Below, piece after piece: positions 8,200 through 17,185 of a stretch of 24,721 nt of DNA (within the stretch, counting starts at the first letter, position 1; the number at the start of each line of letters is the position of its first letter). The notes beneath the pieces were generated by a model. It saw only the letters and a list, made by a program, of their open reading frames with translations. It did not search any database and was not told the origin of the DNA. The DNA is from CAIOYC01 sp964243985 (GTDB taxonomy: Bacteria > Pseudomonadota > Alphaproteobacteria > Caulobacterales > Caulobacteraceae): positions 1 to 24,721 of the forward strand of contig CAXTHJ010000043.1 in the NCBI GenBank assembly GCA_964243985.1, read 5' to 3'. The position numbers and the translations under genes are program-made.

Positions 8200-9615
8200 A
8201 TGCGGAAAATCTCGACTCTCATTGGTGCGACATTCGCTTTGGCCATCTCGACGGGCAGCGAAGCACAATCGCTTCGCCCGGATCAGGCTCAATTCCGCGC
8301 GCTTTATAAGGAGCTTGTTGAGACCAACACCTCCTTGTCCGCGGGTAGCTGCACCTTGGCGGCCGAGCGCATGGCGGCGCACCTTAAAGCCGCGGGTTTT
8401 CCAGACAGCGACCTGCACCTCTTCACCGCCCCGGATCACCCCAAGGAGGGCGGGCTGGTTGCGGTCCTTCCCGGAACCAATTCCAAAGCCAAGGCGGTGC
8501 TGATGCTCGCCCACCTCGATGTGGTGGAGGCCAAGCGCGAGGACTGGACCCGTGATCCCTTCGTCTTGGTGGAGGAGAACGGCAACTTTTACGGACGCGG
8601 CGCCGCCGACGACAAAGCCATGGCGTCCATTTGGGTCGATACCCTCGCTCGCTACAAGCAAGAAGGCTTTCATCCGCGCCACACCATCAAGCTCGCTTTG
8701 ACCTGCGGGGAAGAGACCAACGGCGCCTTCAACGGGGCGCAGTACCTCGCCAACAACAAGCGTGATTTGATCGACGCCGCCTTCGCCGTCAATGAAGGCG
8801 GTGGCGGATTGCTGGATGCGTCGGGCAAGCCGGTGTTCCTCGGCATCCAGGTCGGTGAAAAGCTCTCACAAAATTACACGCTGGAGGTCACGAACCCTGG
8901 CGGACACTCCTCCCGTCCTTTACCCAACAACGCGATCTATCATCTGGCGCACGCGCTGACGGCGATCGAAGCCTATCGCTTCCCGGTCACCTTCAACGAC
9001 ACCACGCGGGATTTATTCAACCGCATGGCCAAGACCCGCACACCGCAAGAACAGGCGGCGTTTAAGGTCCTCATGGCCAATCCCAGCGACGAACCCTCGC
9101 GGGCGTTGTTGGAGAAAGATCCCGACATCAACGGCATCCTGCACACCACCTGCGTCGCCACCTTGCTCGATGCCGGACACGCGACCAATGCTCTGCCGCA
9201 AAGGGCTCGCGCCAACATCAACTGTCGTATTTTCCCAGGCACGACGGCGGAGGAGGTTCGCCAGACCCTCATCGCCACCATCGGCGATCCGCAGGTGAAG
9301 GTCTCCATTCGCGAAACCCGAAACATCCCGTCCGCTCCGCCGCCGCTCGATCCCAAGGTCTTGGGTCCTGCGGAGAAACTGGCGGCCGAGATGTGGCCGG
9401 GCGTGCCGGAGGTGCGGTTGATGTCGGCGGGCGCCACTGACGGTGCATTCCTGACGCCGGTCGGCATTCCGACCTACGGCATCTCTGGGGACTTTGGCGA
9501 CCCGGATGGCGACGGCGTACACGGTCTGAATGAGCGCATTCGCGTTAAGGTGCTCTATGACAGCCGCGATTATCTCTATCGGCTTATGAAGATCTACGGC
9601 GATCAACCGGCGTGA
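8200..9615 (+). CDS. Exported M20/M25/M40-family metallopeptidase
   Basis: A 471-aa zinc-dependent hydrolase. Residues 1-22 (MRKISTLIGATFALAISTGSEA) form a signal peptide, so the enzyme likely works in the periplasm. The M20 motifs are intact: LMLAHLDVVE with His105 and Asp107, GRGAADDKA with Asp137 bridging the metals, and TCGEETNG with the Glu171-Glu172 catalytic/metal pair. The dimerisation domain follows around YTLEVTNPGGHSSRPLPNNAIY (~235-340). The C-terminal part of the catalytic domain carries MSAGATDGAFL and DGVHGLNERI, with the last zinc-ligand His. AGGGGGG lies 4-5 bases before the ATG. Family members cleave peptides or N-acyl bonds; the substrate is not evident. It is convergent with the permease gene downstream. 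Confidence 0.93.
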   Translation: MRKISTLIGATFALAISTGSEAQSLRPDQAQFRALYKELVETNTSLSAGSCTLAAERMAAHLKAAGFPDSDLHLFTAPDHPKEGGLVAVLPGTNSKAKAVLMLAHLDVVEAKREDWTRDPFVLVEENGNFYGRGAADDKAMASIWVDTLARYKQEGFHPRHTIKLALTCGEETNGAFNGAQYLANNKRDLIDAAFAVNEGGGGLLDASGKPVFLGIQVGEKLSQNYTLEVTNPGGHSSRPLPNNAIYHLAHALTAIEAYRFPVTFNDTTRDLFNRMAKTRTPQEQAAFKVLMANPSDEPSRALLEKDPDINGILHTTCVATLLDAGHATNALPQRARANINCRIFPGTTAEEVRQTLIATIGDPQVKVSIRETRNIPSAPPPLDPKVLGPAEKLAAEMWPGVPEVRLMSAGATDGAFLTPVGIPTYGISGDFGDPDGDGVHGLNERIRVKVLYDSRDYLYRLMKIYGDQPA

Positions 9616-9690
9616 GCTGGCTGGCGTGGGTGCAATTTCGCCGCAAGAAGGGTTAACCGCGCTGCAGCTACGGACATCGACAAATTGCCG

Positions 9691-12210
9691 TCACGTTGAG
9701 CGCAGGACCGGCGCAGGCCGTCTTTCCAGGGCCGAAAGCGCGCCGATTGCGCCCGCCGCCGTGGCGACGGCGGCGACGGCGGCTAGCAGCCAGACAATGC
9801 CGCCCCAATCGATGCTCCAGTGGGTGCGGAAGACGAGCGTGACTACGGGATAGGCTGCCGCTCCGCCCAAGAGGATACCGGCGCATCCGGCGATGGCGCC
9901 CACCGCGCCGTACTCCACACAATAGGCCAGAAGGATTTCCGCGCGGGTGGCGCCCAGGACCTTCAGCACCGCCGCCTCTCGCGCCCGTGCTTGAGCGCTG
10001 GCGGCGATGGCGCCGATCAGCACTAGCAGTCCCGCCAGCGCCGCCACGCCTGCTGCGCCGCGCACCGCCCACGCCAACTGGTCGAAGATCTTGGTCGCGG
10101 CTTCTAACTGCTCGCGCACGCTGATGACGTTGACGCTGGGAAGGTCATGACCGATGCGCCCAAGGATCGCCGCTTCTTGAACCTTGGTGGTCTTGGCGAT
10201 GGCGATATCGCGCAGGTTTGCGCCTTGCAACGTATGGGCGTCAATGATGATGGGGAAGCTGGCGCCAAACTGGCTCCAATCCACTTTCCGCAGGCCCGAA
10301 ACCTTGGCGTCAAGGTCGCGGCCAAGCACGGAGACGGTGATGGCGTCGCCCGGCTTCAGCTTGGCGGCATGGGCGATGTCAGCGTCGAGCATCACCAGCG
10401 GCGGCCCTGTGTAGTCGGCGGCCCACCACCGGCCTTCCGTGACGCCGGCGTCGGGCGGCGCTGCGCCGAGAGCGGAGATGCTGATGTCGGAGTCGAAAGC
10501 CCAGCGCTCTTCACGCGCCACCTTGTCCTCGTCCACCGGCGCCCCGCCGATCTTGGTGATGCGGCCGGTGGCAAAGGGATAGCGGCGGTAGTCATCGGCG
10601 CTCAGCGGGCCCAGCACGGCGGCGATGTCCGCGTCGAAGGCCGCAGCGCGCTCCGGCGCGATTTGGGTGAAGACCAGGGATGGGGCGGTGTTGGGGGCCA
10701 CGTTCCGCACTTCCGACAGGAGGCTCGACTGGATCAGGACCACGGTGGTCAAAATGGCGACACCGAAGCCGATGGAGGGCGAGGCGGTCCGCGCCGCCGA
10801 TCCTGGTCCCGAAAGGTTGGCGAGGCCGATCCTCACTGCGCCCGACGAGAAGCGCCTGACGCGGCCCGCCAGCCACGTCGCCGCCTGGCCCACCAGCCAC
10901 AGCACGCCGAACCCAGCAAGGACGCCGGAGAGCATGACGCCGGCGACCTCCGCGCTGGGCGCCGTGACGATGGTCAGTGCGATCAATCCGAGCGCCGAAA
11001 GCGTCAAGCCGACCATCTCCAGCCCGAGCGGGACCCGGCCGCCGAGGTCTTTGCGCAGCAGGGACGAGGGCGGCGTCGCCCGCGCCCTCGCCAGCGGCAG
11101 AAGACTGAAACTCGCCGCCGCAAGAAGGCCGAACAGCCCGGCGCGGATCAGCGGCTCGGGATAGAGGGCGAACAGCACCGGCACCGGCAGCCGGTTCTTG
11201 GCGATCCACCCGAGGCCGAACGGCGAAAGAGCGCCGATCACCAGCCCGATGGCGACGCCCAGCGCCGCCAAGACGCCGATCTGGATCAGGTAGACGTTGC
11301 GGATCAAGGCGCCCTCGGCGCCGAGCGCCTTCAAGACCGCGATGGAGGGCCTGCGCGCACCAAGATAAGTTGATACCGCGCTCGATACACCAAGGCCGCC
11401 GGCGAGGAGCGCCGCAAGGCCGATAAAGCTCAAGAAGAACTCCAGCTGATCGATCAGCCGCCCCAGCCCTGCCGCCGCCTCATTGCGGCCTCGCGCGCGA
11501 AAGCCGCCGTTCGGGAAGGCGCGGGTCAAGGTCACTATCGCCGCCGCAGGGGAGGCGCCGGGCGGCAGGGCGATCCGAATCGTCTCGCCGAACAGTGCAT
11601 CGTTGGAGATCAGGCCTGAGCGGTCCAGCGCCGCTTTGGCCACCAAGACGCTGGGGCCGAGGGCGAAGCCGCGCGCCAGCCGATCCGGCTCCTTGATCAG
11701 CAAAGCGCGAGCCACGAACGGCGTATCGCCGATCAGGAACTGCTGTCCGAGTGCGATGTGCAGGCGGCTCATCAGTTCAGGTTCGACCGCCGCGCCCGCA
11801 ACGTCGTCGCGAGCGGCCGTGGCCTCGGCGATGCTGGCGGCGCCGTTCAGCTCCACCGTGCCGGCCAGGGGATAGGCGGCGTCAACACCGCGCACCTCGG
11901 CCAGACGTCGGTCGCCTTCGCCGTTGGGGCCCGAGGCCATCGCCCGCACGCCGATGGTGTCGGTTACTTGGCCGAGGTGTGCGAAGGCCGCCTGCTCGTC
12001 CCTGGTGAAGCGCCGGCCCTCCACCGAGACCGCCACGTCGCCGCCGAGGATGGCGCGGGCTTGAGACGCCAGCCCCTGCCGAAACGCCTCCGCCGTCGAT
12101 CCCGCCGCAGCCAGCGCGGCGACGCCAAGCGCCAGACAGGCCAGGAAGATGCGAAACCCGGCGACGCCCGATCTGAGCTCCCGCCGGGCGAATGTCAGCG
12201 ACAGGCTCAT
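9691..12210 (-). CDS. FtsX-like ABC transporter permease (YbbP type)
   Basis: An 839-aa inner-membrane permease. It starts with a cytoplasmic stretch and one helix (FRIFLACLALGVAALAAAGS), then a large periplasmic domain of about 200 residues. A block of helices follows around residues 255-480, including one FtsX module (AALLAGGLGVSSAVSTYLGARRP). A second periplasmic domain comes next, then the C-terminal FtsX module (residues ~715-835; VAALAGLLVLIGAIAASAQAR and AVLKVLGATRAEILLAYCVEY). This duplicated architecture and length match YbbP-like permeases. Its start overlaps the stop of the ATPase gene by ATGA, implying translational coupling. With the ATPase it would form a MacB-like, type VII ABC machine acting on envelope lipids or lipoproteins. 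The real substrate is unknown. Confidence 0.93.
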   Translation of the reverse strand: MSLSLTFARRELRSGVAGFRIFLACLALGVAALAAAGSTAEAFRQGLASQARAILGGDVAVSVEGRRFTRDEQAAFAHLGQVTDTIGVRAMASGPNGEGDRRLAEVRGVDAAYPLAGTVELNGAASIAEATAARDDVAGAAVEPELMSRLHIALGQQFLIGDTPFVARALLIKEPDRLARGFALGPSVLVAKAALDRSGLISNDALFGETIRIALPPGASPAAAIVTLTRAFPNGGFRARGRNEAAAGLGRLIDQLEFFLSFIGLAALLAGGLGVSSAVSTYLGARRPSIAVLKALGAEGALIRNVYLIQIGVLAALGVAIGLVIGALSPFGLGWIAKNRLPVPVLFALYPEPLIRAGLFGLLAAASFSLLPLARARATPPSSLLRKDLGGRVPLGLEMVGLTLSALGLIALTIVTAPSAEVAGVMLSGVLAGFGVLWLVGQAATWLAGRVRRFSSGAVRIGLANLSGPGSAARTASPSIGFGVAILTTVVLIQSSLLSEVRNVAPNTAPSLVFTQIAPERAAAFDADIAAVLGPLSADDYRRYPFATGRITKIGGAPVDEDKVAREERWAFDSDISISALGAAPPDAGVTEGRWWAADYTGPPLVMLDADIAHAAKLKPGDAITVSVLGRDLDAKVSGLRKVDWSQFGASFPIIIDAHTLQGANLRDIAIAKTTKVQEAAILGRIGHDLPSVNVISVREQLEAATKIFDQLAWAVRGAAGVAALAGLLVLIGAIAASAQARAREAAVLKVLGATRAEILLAYCVEYGAVGAIAGCAGILLGGAAAYPVVTLVFRTHWSIDWGGIVWLLAAVAAVATAAGAIGALSALERRPAPVLRST

Positions 12211-12884
12211 GCGGCGGCGAGCCTTCCGCCATCCATGATGCAGCGGCGATCCACCCGCGCCGCCAGCACCGGATCGTGGGTCACCAGCACCAGGGCCGCG
12301 CGGGTCTGCGCCAAGAGGTCGAACATCAGATCCGCCACCTGCGCGGCCGTGGCCTGATCGAGGTTACCAGTGGGCTCGTCCGCAAACAGCAGAGCTGGCT
12401 CGACGGCCAGCGCCCGCGCCAGCGCCACCCTTTGCTGCTCGCCGCCGGAGAGCTGATGCGGATAGTGGGTCAGGCGCTTTGAGAGCCCGACCCGATCAAG
12501 CCAATCACGCGAGGTGACGCGGGGCTTGTGGCGGCGGGCGATCTCAAGCGGCGCGGCGACATTCTCCTCCGCGGTCATATTGGGCAGAAGGTGAAAAGAC
12601 TGAAACACCAGAGCCGCCCTACCGCGCCGCAGCCGGGCACGGCCGTCCTCGTTCAGCCTGGACACATCTTCGCCAAACAGGCGCACTTGCCCGGCGGAGG
12701 GCGTCTCCAACCCCGCCGCCACGGCGATCAGCGATGACTTGCCGGAGCCGGAGGGGCCGACGATCGCCACCCGCTCGCCAGGCTGAACCGTAAGGTCCGC
12801 GCCCTGCAGGATAACCACCGGACCGGCGGCGGACGGCAGCGTCAGCTCCACGCCCTGGAGCTGAAGCACAGGCTTATCGGACAT
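12207..12884 (-). CDS. ABC transporter ATP-binding protein (YbbA type)
   Basis: A 225-aa ABC ATPase with all the motifs: Walker A GPSGSGKSS at 43-51, Q-loop VFQSFHLLP around 93-101, signature LSGGEQQRVALARAL from 145, Walker B ALLFADEPTGNLD from 164, and the switch His in LVLVTHDP. The sequence is close to the LolD/YbbA/MacB subgroup (VFQSFHLLP, DEPTGNLD). It is the first gene of a two-gene unit with the FtsX-type permease, which it overlaps by 4 bp. It is divergent from a TesA-like esterase gene 72 bp away, the arrangement seen for ybbAP and tesA in many Proteobacteria. It powers the permease from the cytoplasmic side. Confidence 0.95.
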   Translation of the reverse strand: MSDKPVLQLQGVELTLPSAAGPVVILQGADLTVQPGERVAIVGPSGSGKSSLIAVAAGLETPSAGQVRLFGEDVSRLNEDGRARLRRGRAALVFQSFHLLPNMTAEENVAAPLEIARRHKPRVTSRDWLDRVGLSKRLTHYPHQLSGGEQQRVALARALAVEPALLFADEPTGNLDQATAAQVADLMFDLLAQTRAALVLVTHDPVLAARVDRRCIMDGGRLAAA

Positions 12885-12956
12885 TCAGGGTGCCTTGGCG
12901 CTTGAGGGGTGTTGGACAGGCTCTACATAGGTATCGCAACCGCGAGACGCTCGCCC

Positions 12957-13580
12957 ATGATCACCCGCCATTTCTTAATCGCCGCCGTCGTGCTGCTTGC
13001 CGCCTTCCCGGCTGCTGCAGCGCCGAAACCGCCGGTGGTCACTATCCTCGGCGACTCCATCACGGCGGGGCTCGGCCTCGCCGCCGGCGACGCTCTACCC
13101 GCCCGACTTCAGGCGGCGCTCAAAGGATTGGGCGTGAATGCCGTGGTCCGCGGCGCGGGCGTCTCCGGCGACACCACCGCGGGAGGGCTGGCGCGGCTGG
13201 ACTTCAGCGTGCAGCCCGACACTACCCTCTGCGTGGTCGAACTCGGCGCCAACGACTACTTCCAGTCGGTCGAGCCGCCCCAAATGCAGACCAATCTGAT
13301 CGCCATCGTCAAGCGGCTGAAGGCGAGGGGCGTGCGCGTGGTGCTCGCAGCCAACAAGGCGCCCAAAGGGTCCGGCGCCTATGGGCGGGCGTTCGATGCG
13401 GTGTTTCCCGCCGTCGCCAGGTCCACTGGCGCAACCTTGGCGTCGGATATTTTGAGCGGGGTGATCGATCAACCTGGCTTCCGCCAGGCGGACGGCGTCC
13501 ATCCCAACGCCGCGGGCGTCATGATCATCGCGCGCCGCCTAGCTCCCATAGCCGCGGCGATGTTGAGCGGCCATCGTTGA
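12957..13580 (+). CDS. tesA: SGNH arylesterase / TesA-like lysophospholipase
   Basis: A 207-aa secreted GDSL hydrolase. Residues 1-22 (MITRHFLIAAVVLLAAFPAAAA) form a signal peptide, placing it in the periplasm. The SGNH blocks are clear: GDSITAGLGL with Ser34, the oxyanion Gly in GAGVSGDTTAGG, ELGANDYF with Asn99, and ADGVHPNAAG with the Asp179/His182 pair. The ATG at 12957 is used because it starts the signal peptide. The 223-aa frame from 12909 would put a hydrophilic extension ahead of it, and GAGACG precedes 12957. TesA-type enzymes cleave acyl-CoA, lysophospholipids and aryl esters. The divergent YbbAP-type transporter next to it fits a shared role in envelope lipid metabolism. Confidence 0.9.
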   Translation: MITRHFLIAAVVLLAAFPAAAAPKPPVVTILGDSITAGLGLAAGDALPARLQAALKGLGVNAVVRGAGVSGDTTAGGLARLDFSVQPDTTLCVVELGANDYFQSVEPPQMQTNLIAIVKRLKARGVRVVLAANKAPKGSGAYGRAFDAVFPAVARSTGATLASDILSGVIDQPGFRQADGVHPNAAGVMIIARRLAPIAAAMLSGHR

Positions 13581-13689
13581 TCACCTAAACACAAAGGCTT
13601 GGGAATTGAGCTAACGTCAGGGGGTGGAAAGCTGCCAGTTCTTCTCTACTCAAATTTCGGTCGCGGGTATCTTTTTATAAACACACGTA

Positions 13690-15156
13690 TCAAGAAGGTG
13701 AGGATAGCTCCAAACGATCCTTGCCTCCCCAGCACCCCTGACGAAGCAAATCAACTAACGGGTCCTGAACCCTGTAGACGTCGTATCGGGCGCTCGGCGA
13801 GCCGCTGTCGCCGCGCTGGAGCGAGGGGAGGCGTTGGATAGTTTTGAAGCAGGGGCTGATTTCCGCAGGGTCTAGGCGTCGGTTCAGATCGATGACCAGC
13901 CCTATGCCCATGATCGAAGTTTGAGGCGCGGGGTCGGCGTATCGCGTTCGCTCGATCAGTTCGAGGATCGGAGCGTTGGATTTGCGTTGGTTCAAAAGCT
14001 CAGCCGCCGTTCCATAGCGCAATGTTCCGACCCACTCGGCGCCGGCGGATCGGCGAAGCGATTCCACGTCGCGGGCGAACGTCGGCCAGCCGCGCAAATT
14101 GGCGATGGGGTCCCTACGGCCGAACCAATCGGTTTGGGGAATGGCCATGTGTAGGAGGACGATAGCGGAAACTGCGTAGCCAATGAGGGGAGCCGCTGTG
14201 GCCACTCTTCGCCAAAGGCCATCGCTACGCCGATCGGCGCCATGCGCCGCCAGGATCGCCAACGCAGGATAAAGCGGCGCCGGCCAATGCGCCTGAACGC
14301 CGGCGTGGAGACTGTGGAGGCACAGGTATGCGGCGAACGGTATAGTGACGAGCGGCAGGATCAGGACGGCCCGTTCCCCTCTGCCTTGCGCAGCGTCTCG
14401 CAATGCGTAAATCGCGAAGATGGCGATCAACGGGTTCAGGAGGAAGAATTGGGAGGCCGGAAAGTCCAGAATGTGCCTTGGGGTGAAACCTGTCGGCGCG
14501 ACCCTCGAAAACTGCTTGGAGAACGAAAGCCAATGATGGTCTGCGTTCCAAATGAGATTTGGCGAAAAGACTAGGACCGCCACGGCCAAGGCGCCCCAGG
14601 GCCAGGGCCTTCTTAGCGCCTGCCTCCCTTCGGCTGACGTCGCGAGCCACAGAAGCACGCCCGGTCCGATGAACAGGGCGGAATACTTGGACAGCATGGC
14701 GAGTCCGGCGCATGCCCCCCCCAGCAGCCACCATGGATCCTTTTCTGATCGGGCGCCCTTCGCCAGCGCCCAAAGACACGCCGCCCAGAACAAGGTCGCG
14801 GGTGAATCCGGCGTCATGATCTCGCCGCCAAGACCGATCAGGATCATGGCGTTGTACCAGATGCCTGCCCGCTCGCTCGTTCTCTGCGAAAAGCCCAGCG
14901 TTCGGCCGGTATCGATGATCAAGACTGTGGTCGCCGTTGTCGCGAAAACGGGCAGCAGGCGCACGCCCAGCGCATCATCTCCCGCCAGGACGCGGCCAAG
15001 GGCGATCCACCACGCCACCATAGGCGGGTGATCAAAATAGCCGAACGCCAGATGATCAGCCCACAGACGGTAGTAGGCCTCGTCCTCCGTCAACGGGATC
15101 GTCGCCGCCGCGATCAAGCGGACCGCGGTCAGGATCGCGACCAGAACGATAATCAT
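13690..15156 (-). CDS. GT39/ArnT-like polytopic membrane glycosyltransferase
   Basis: A 488-aa GT-C fold glycosyltransferase of the PMT/ArnT-like group, which transfers sugars from polyprenyl-phosphate donors on the periplasmic side. After the first helix comes LTEDEAYYRLWADHLAFGYFDHPP, with the conserved acidic pair (Asp25-Glu26) and the downstream DHPP motif. Ten or more helices follow, then a soluble C-terminal domain (from ~385). The start is uncertain: ATG at 15156 begins right at the first helix but has no good ribosome-binding site. GTG at 15216 overlaps the upstream gene's stop as GTGA and would add 20 residues. It forms an operon with the GT2-GtrA gene, which would supply its lipid-linked sugar. 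The acceptor (lipid A, polysaccharide or protein) is unknown. Confidence 0.88.
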   Translation of the reverse strand: MIIVLVAILTAVRLIAAATIPLTEDEAYYRLWADHLAFGYFDHPPMVAWWIALGRVLAGDDALGVRLLPVFATTATTVLIIDTGRTLGFSQRTSERAGIWYNAMILIGLGGEIMTPDSPATLFWAACLWALAKGARSEKDPWWLLGGACAGLAMLSKYSALFIGPGVLLWLATSAEGRQALRRPWPWGALAVAVLVFSPNLIWNADHHWLSFSKQFSRVAPTGFTPRHILDFPASQFFLLNPLIAIFAIYALRDAAQGRGERAVLILPLVTIPFAAYLCLHSLHAGVQAHWPAPLYPALAILAAHGADRRSDGLWRRVATAAPLIGYAVSAIVLLHMAIPQTDWFGRRDPIANLRGWPTFARDVESLRRSAGAEWVGTLRYGTAAELLNQRKSNAPILELIERTRYADPAPQTSIMGIGLVIDLNRRLDPAEISPCFKTIQRLPSLQRGDSGSPSARYDVYRVQDPLVDLLRQGCWGGKDRLELSSPS

Positions 15157-15212
15157 CGGTGATAACCGAGCGCCGACACCCTCCGAGCCGATTTCCGATG
15201 CCGCTGCAGCGC

Positions 15213-16385
15213 TCACCACACGGCGACGGCAGTGGTGAGATAGTTCCAGGCCGCGCCTACGCCAGCGCCGGCGACGCCCGCCACGCCCCATCCGCCTAAA
15301 CGCTCCCGCACGAGCGTTGCGACGGCTATGTTGGCGATCAATCCCAGTGCGCAGAGGATGCAGAAGCGTGCGTAGCCGCCGGCCATGCGCCAACCGCTTT
15401 GGCGGCGGTCTCGGTAGGTCAGCCCATTGTTGATGAAATAGTTGGAGGTCACGGCGACCAAGGCGCCCAAGCCCTGCGCTTCGGTGAAGCTCACGCCCAG
15501 CCCCAGTGCGGCGCGCAATATGGTGAGATGCACCGCAACGCCGCTGGCGCCAACCAAGCCGAACATAAACGCCCTCGGCGACACCCAGTCTCTGGTCAGC
15601 TTCGACAGAACAAGGCCGAGGTAGTCCATCGCCACCTTGCTGTTAAACTTGCTCTCGCCCTCGGCCCGCGCCGTGAAGACGTAGGGGATCTCTTTGATGC
15701 GCAAAGCCCCTTTGGCAGAGGCGATGATGTCGAACAGGATTTTGAACCCTGTGGGCGATAGGCGCGGCGCTAGATCGTCGATCACCACCCGGCGGACCAT
15801 GAAGAAGCCGCTGGAGGGATCGGTCACGTCCATCTTAAGCGCGCGCCGGGCGAGGTGGATGGAAATACGGCTGACCCAGGACCTCCAACGGCTGAACCCG
15901 GCGGACGATGAGCCTTTAGCGAGATAGCGGCTGGCGATGACGAGGTCAGCGTCTCCATTTCTCAATAGGCCCAGCATTTGGGGTAGCAACGTCTCGTCGT
16001 GCTGCAGGTCGGCGTCGATCACCGCGACGAAGCGGGCGGCGCTGGCGAGGGCGCCTTCCACCACGGCGCCGGAAAGCCCTCGCCGGCCGATACGTCGAAT
16101 ACACTGGACGCGAACATCCGCGCCGGCGAATCCTTTAACCAGATCGGCTGTGCCGTCGCGGGAGTCGTCGTCGACCACCATGAGCTGCCAACGAACGCCG
16201 GCCAAAGCGACCTTCAACCGATCGATAAGGGGGCCAATGTTGCAGCGCTCGTTAAAAGTCGGCGCCACGACAGTCAGTTCGATGAGGGGAATCGGCTCCG
16301 CGCCCTCGCCGATCGTCACGGGCTTATCGTGGGCCAAAAGCAGCGTTGCCGCAGTCACATAGAAACTCAGCTGTTCAAGACGCAT
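15213..16385 (-). CDS. Polyprenyl-phosphate glycosyltransferase (GT2) fused to a GtrA-type flippase domain
   Basis: A 390-aa two-part protein. Residues ~35-255 are a dolichol-phosphate-mannose-synthase-like GT2 domain: TVVAPTFNERCNIGPLIDRL, VVDDDSRDGTADLV (Asp72-74), and FVAVIDADLQHDETLLPQM with the metal-binding DAD at 124-126. Residues ~265-390 are a GtrA domain of four helices (FMFGLVGASGVAVHLTILRAAL, VTSNYFINNGLTYRDRR, YARFCILCALGLIANIAVATL). The first part would make a sugar-phosphate-polyprenol in the cytoplasm and the second would flip it. Start 16385 is the first ATG; a TTG four codons upstream is possible, and neither has a convincing ribosome-binding site. It lies just upstream of the GT39-like gene on the same strand. 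Confidence 0.92.
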   Translation of the reverse strand: MRLEQLSFYVTAATLLLAHDKPVTIGEGAEPIPLIELTVVAPTFNERCNIGPLIDRLKVALAGVRWQLMVVDDDSRDGTADLVKGFAGADVRVQCIRRIGRRGLSGAVVEGALASAARFVAVIDADLQHDETLLPQMLGLLRNGDADLVIASRYLAKGSSSAGFSRWRSWVSRISIHLARRALKMDVTDPSSGFFMVRRVVIDDLAPRLSPTGFKILFDIIASAKGALRIKEIPYVFTARAEGESKFNSKVAMDYLGLVLSKLTRDWVSPRAFMFGLVGASGVAVHLTILRAALGLGVSFTEAQGLGALVAVTSNYFINNGLTYRDRRQSGWRMAGGYARFCILCALGLIANIAVATLVRERLGGWGVAGVAGAGVGAAWNYLTTAVAVW

Positions 16386-16569
16386 GCGCGCGATCAAGGC
16401 CCCTGGGGAATGACGTCACCGCTCCCTCGCGTCCTCACCTCGGTCGCATCAACATCTTGGTCTTTGAATGATGGGCGAAGTTGACCCTCGCGCGGACTGC
16501 TGAGTTGGTCTTAGATGGCGACGAACCGGCGCGCCTCGCGTCGACTTTCGGCTTGCGTGCGACCTGCTG

Positions 16570-17085
16570 TTGTCCAGACCTGTTCCCCCCCTTCAATCCG
16601 TCTATCTGGAAAAACGCGGCGATCTGGTTCGATTCTTTCAACTGCGCCTCAAATCCAATGAGGCCGCGGAAGATTTGGTGCAGGATATTTTTCTGAAGAT
16701 CTCCGCGATCGAGACGCAGGACATCTCCAATCCTACCGCCTATCTTTACCGGCTGGGCTGGAACCTCATGCTCGACAAACTTCGGCAACAGCGCCGCGCT
16801 AGGTCGAGGGACGGAATCTGGTTGGACGCCCGGCATAACCATATGGCCAGCGAAGCCATTGTAGATACGCCTTCGGCGGAGGATGAGGTGGCCGGGCGAC
16901 AGAGGCTGCAACGCCTGTTGAAAGCCTTGGAAGACCTCTCACCCCGCACTCAGAAGGTCTTCCGACTGCATAAGTTTGACGGTCTATCCCACGCTGAGGT
17001 GGCCAAACGGCTTGGCATCTCGCGCAGCGCCGTGGAGAAGCATGTCAGCGCTGCGCTGCGCCACTTGATGGACCGGATGGAATGA
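16570..17085 (+). CDS. ECF sigma factor, FecI-like
   Basis: A 171-aa extracytoplasmic-function sigma factor with only the two essential domains. Region 2 runs over residues ~12-75 (RFFQLRLKSNEAAEDLVQDIFLKI, then NPTAYLYRLGWNLMLDKLRQQRR). Region 4 runs over ~115-168 and has the -35-reading helix-turn-helix LSHAEVAKRLGISRSAVEKHVS. The only start that covers region 2 is a TTG at 16570; the upstream frame has no ATG or GTG before its stop at 16501, and no strong ribosome-binding site is visible. It is followed on the same strand by fecR-like and TonB-receptor genes, so it most likely directs transcription of this uptake system when released by FecR. It is divergent from the GT2 gene. Confidence 0.9.
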   Translation: MSRPVPPLQSVYLEKRGDLVRFFQLRLKSNEAAEDLVQDIFLKISAIETQDISNPTAYLYRLGWNLMLDKLRQQRRARSRDGIWLDARHNHMASEAIVDTPSAEDEVAGRQRLQRLLKALEDLSPRTQKVFRLHKFDGLSHAEVAKRLGISRSAVEKHVSAALRHLMDRME

Positions 17086-17185
17086 GGGCGCGAACCCTAA
17101 CGCTGGAACGCCTACCCATGAGGGTCTTGGGCTCCTGCGGCGTCTTTCAACAGATGGTGCGATCGGGGTCATCGGGCGACCTACC

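Noticed and set aside
10147..11373. 408-codon plus-strand open frame opposite the FtsX-type permease
   Set aside because: Arg/Asp/Gly-rich composition typical of antisense frames in high-GC genes; the permease on the other strand has clear motifs.
12890..13588. 232-codon frame overlapping tesA on the same strand
   Set aside because: Arg-rich shadow; the tesA frame has signal peptide and all SGNH blocks.
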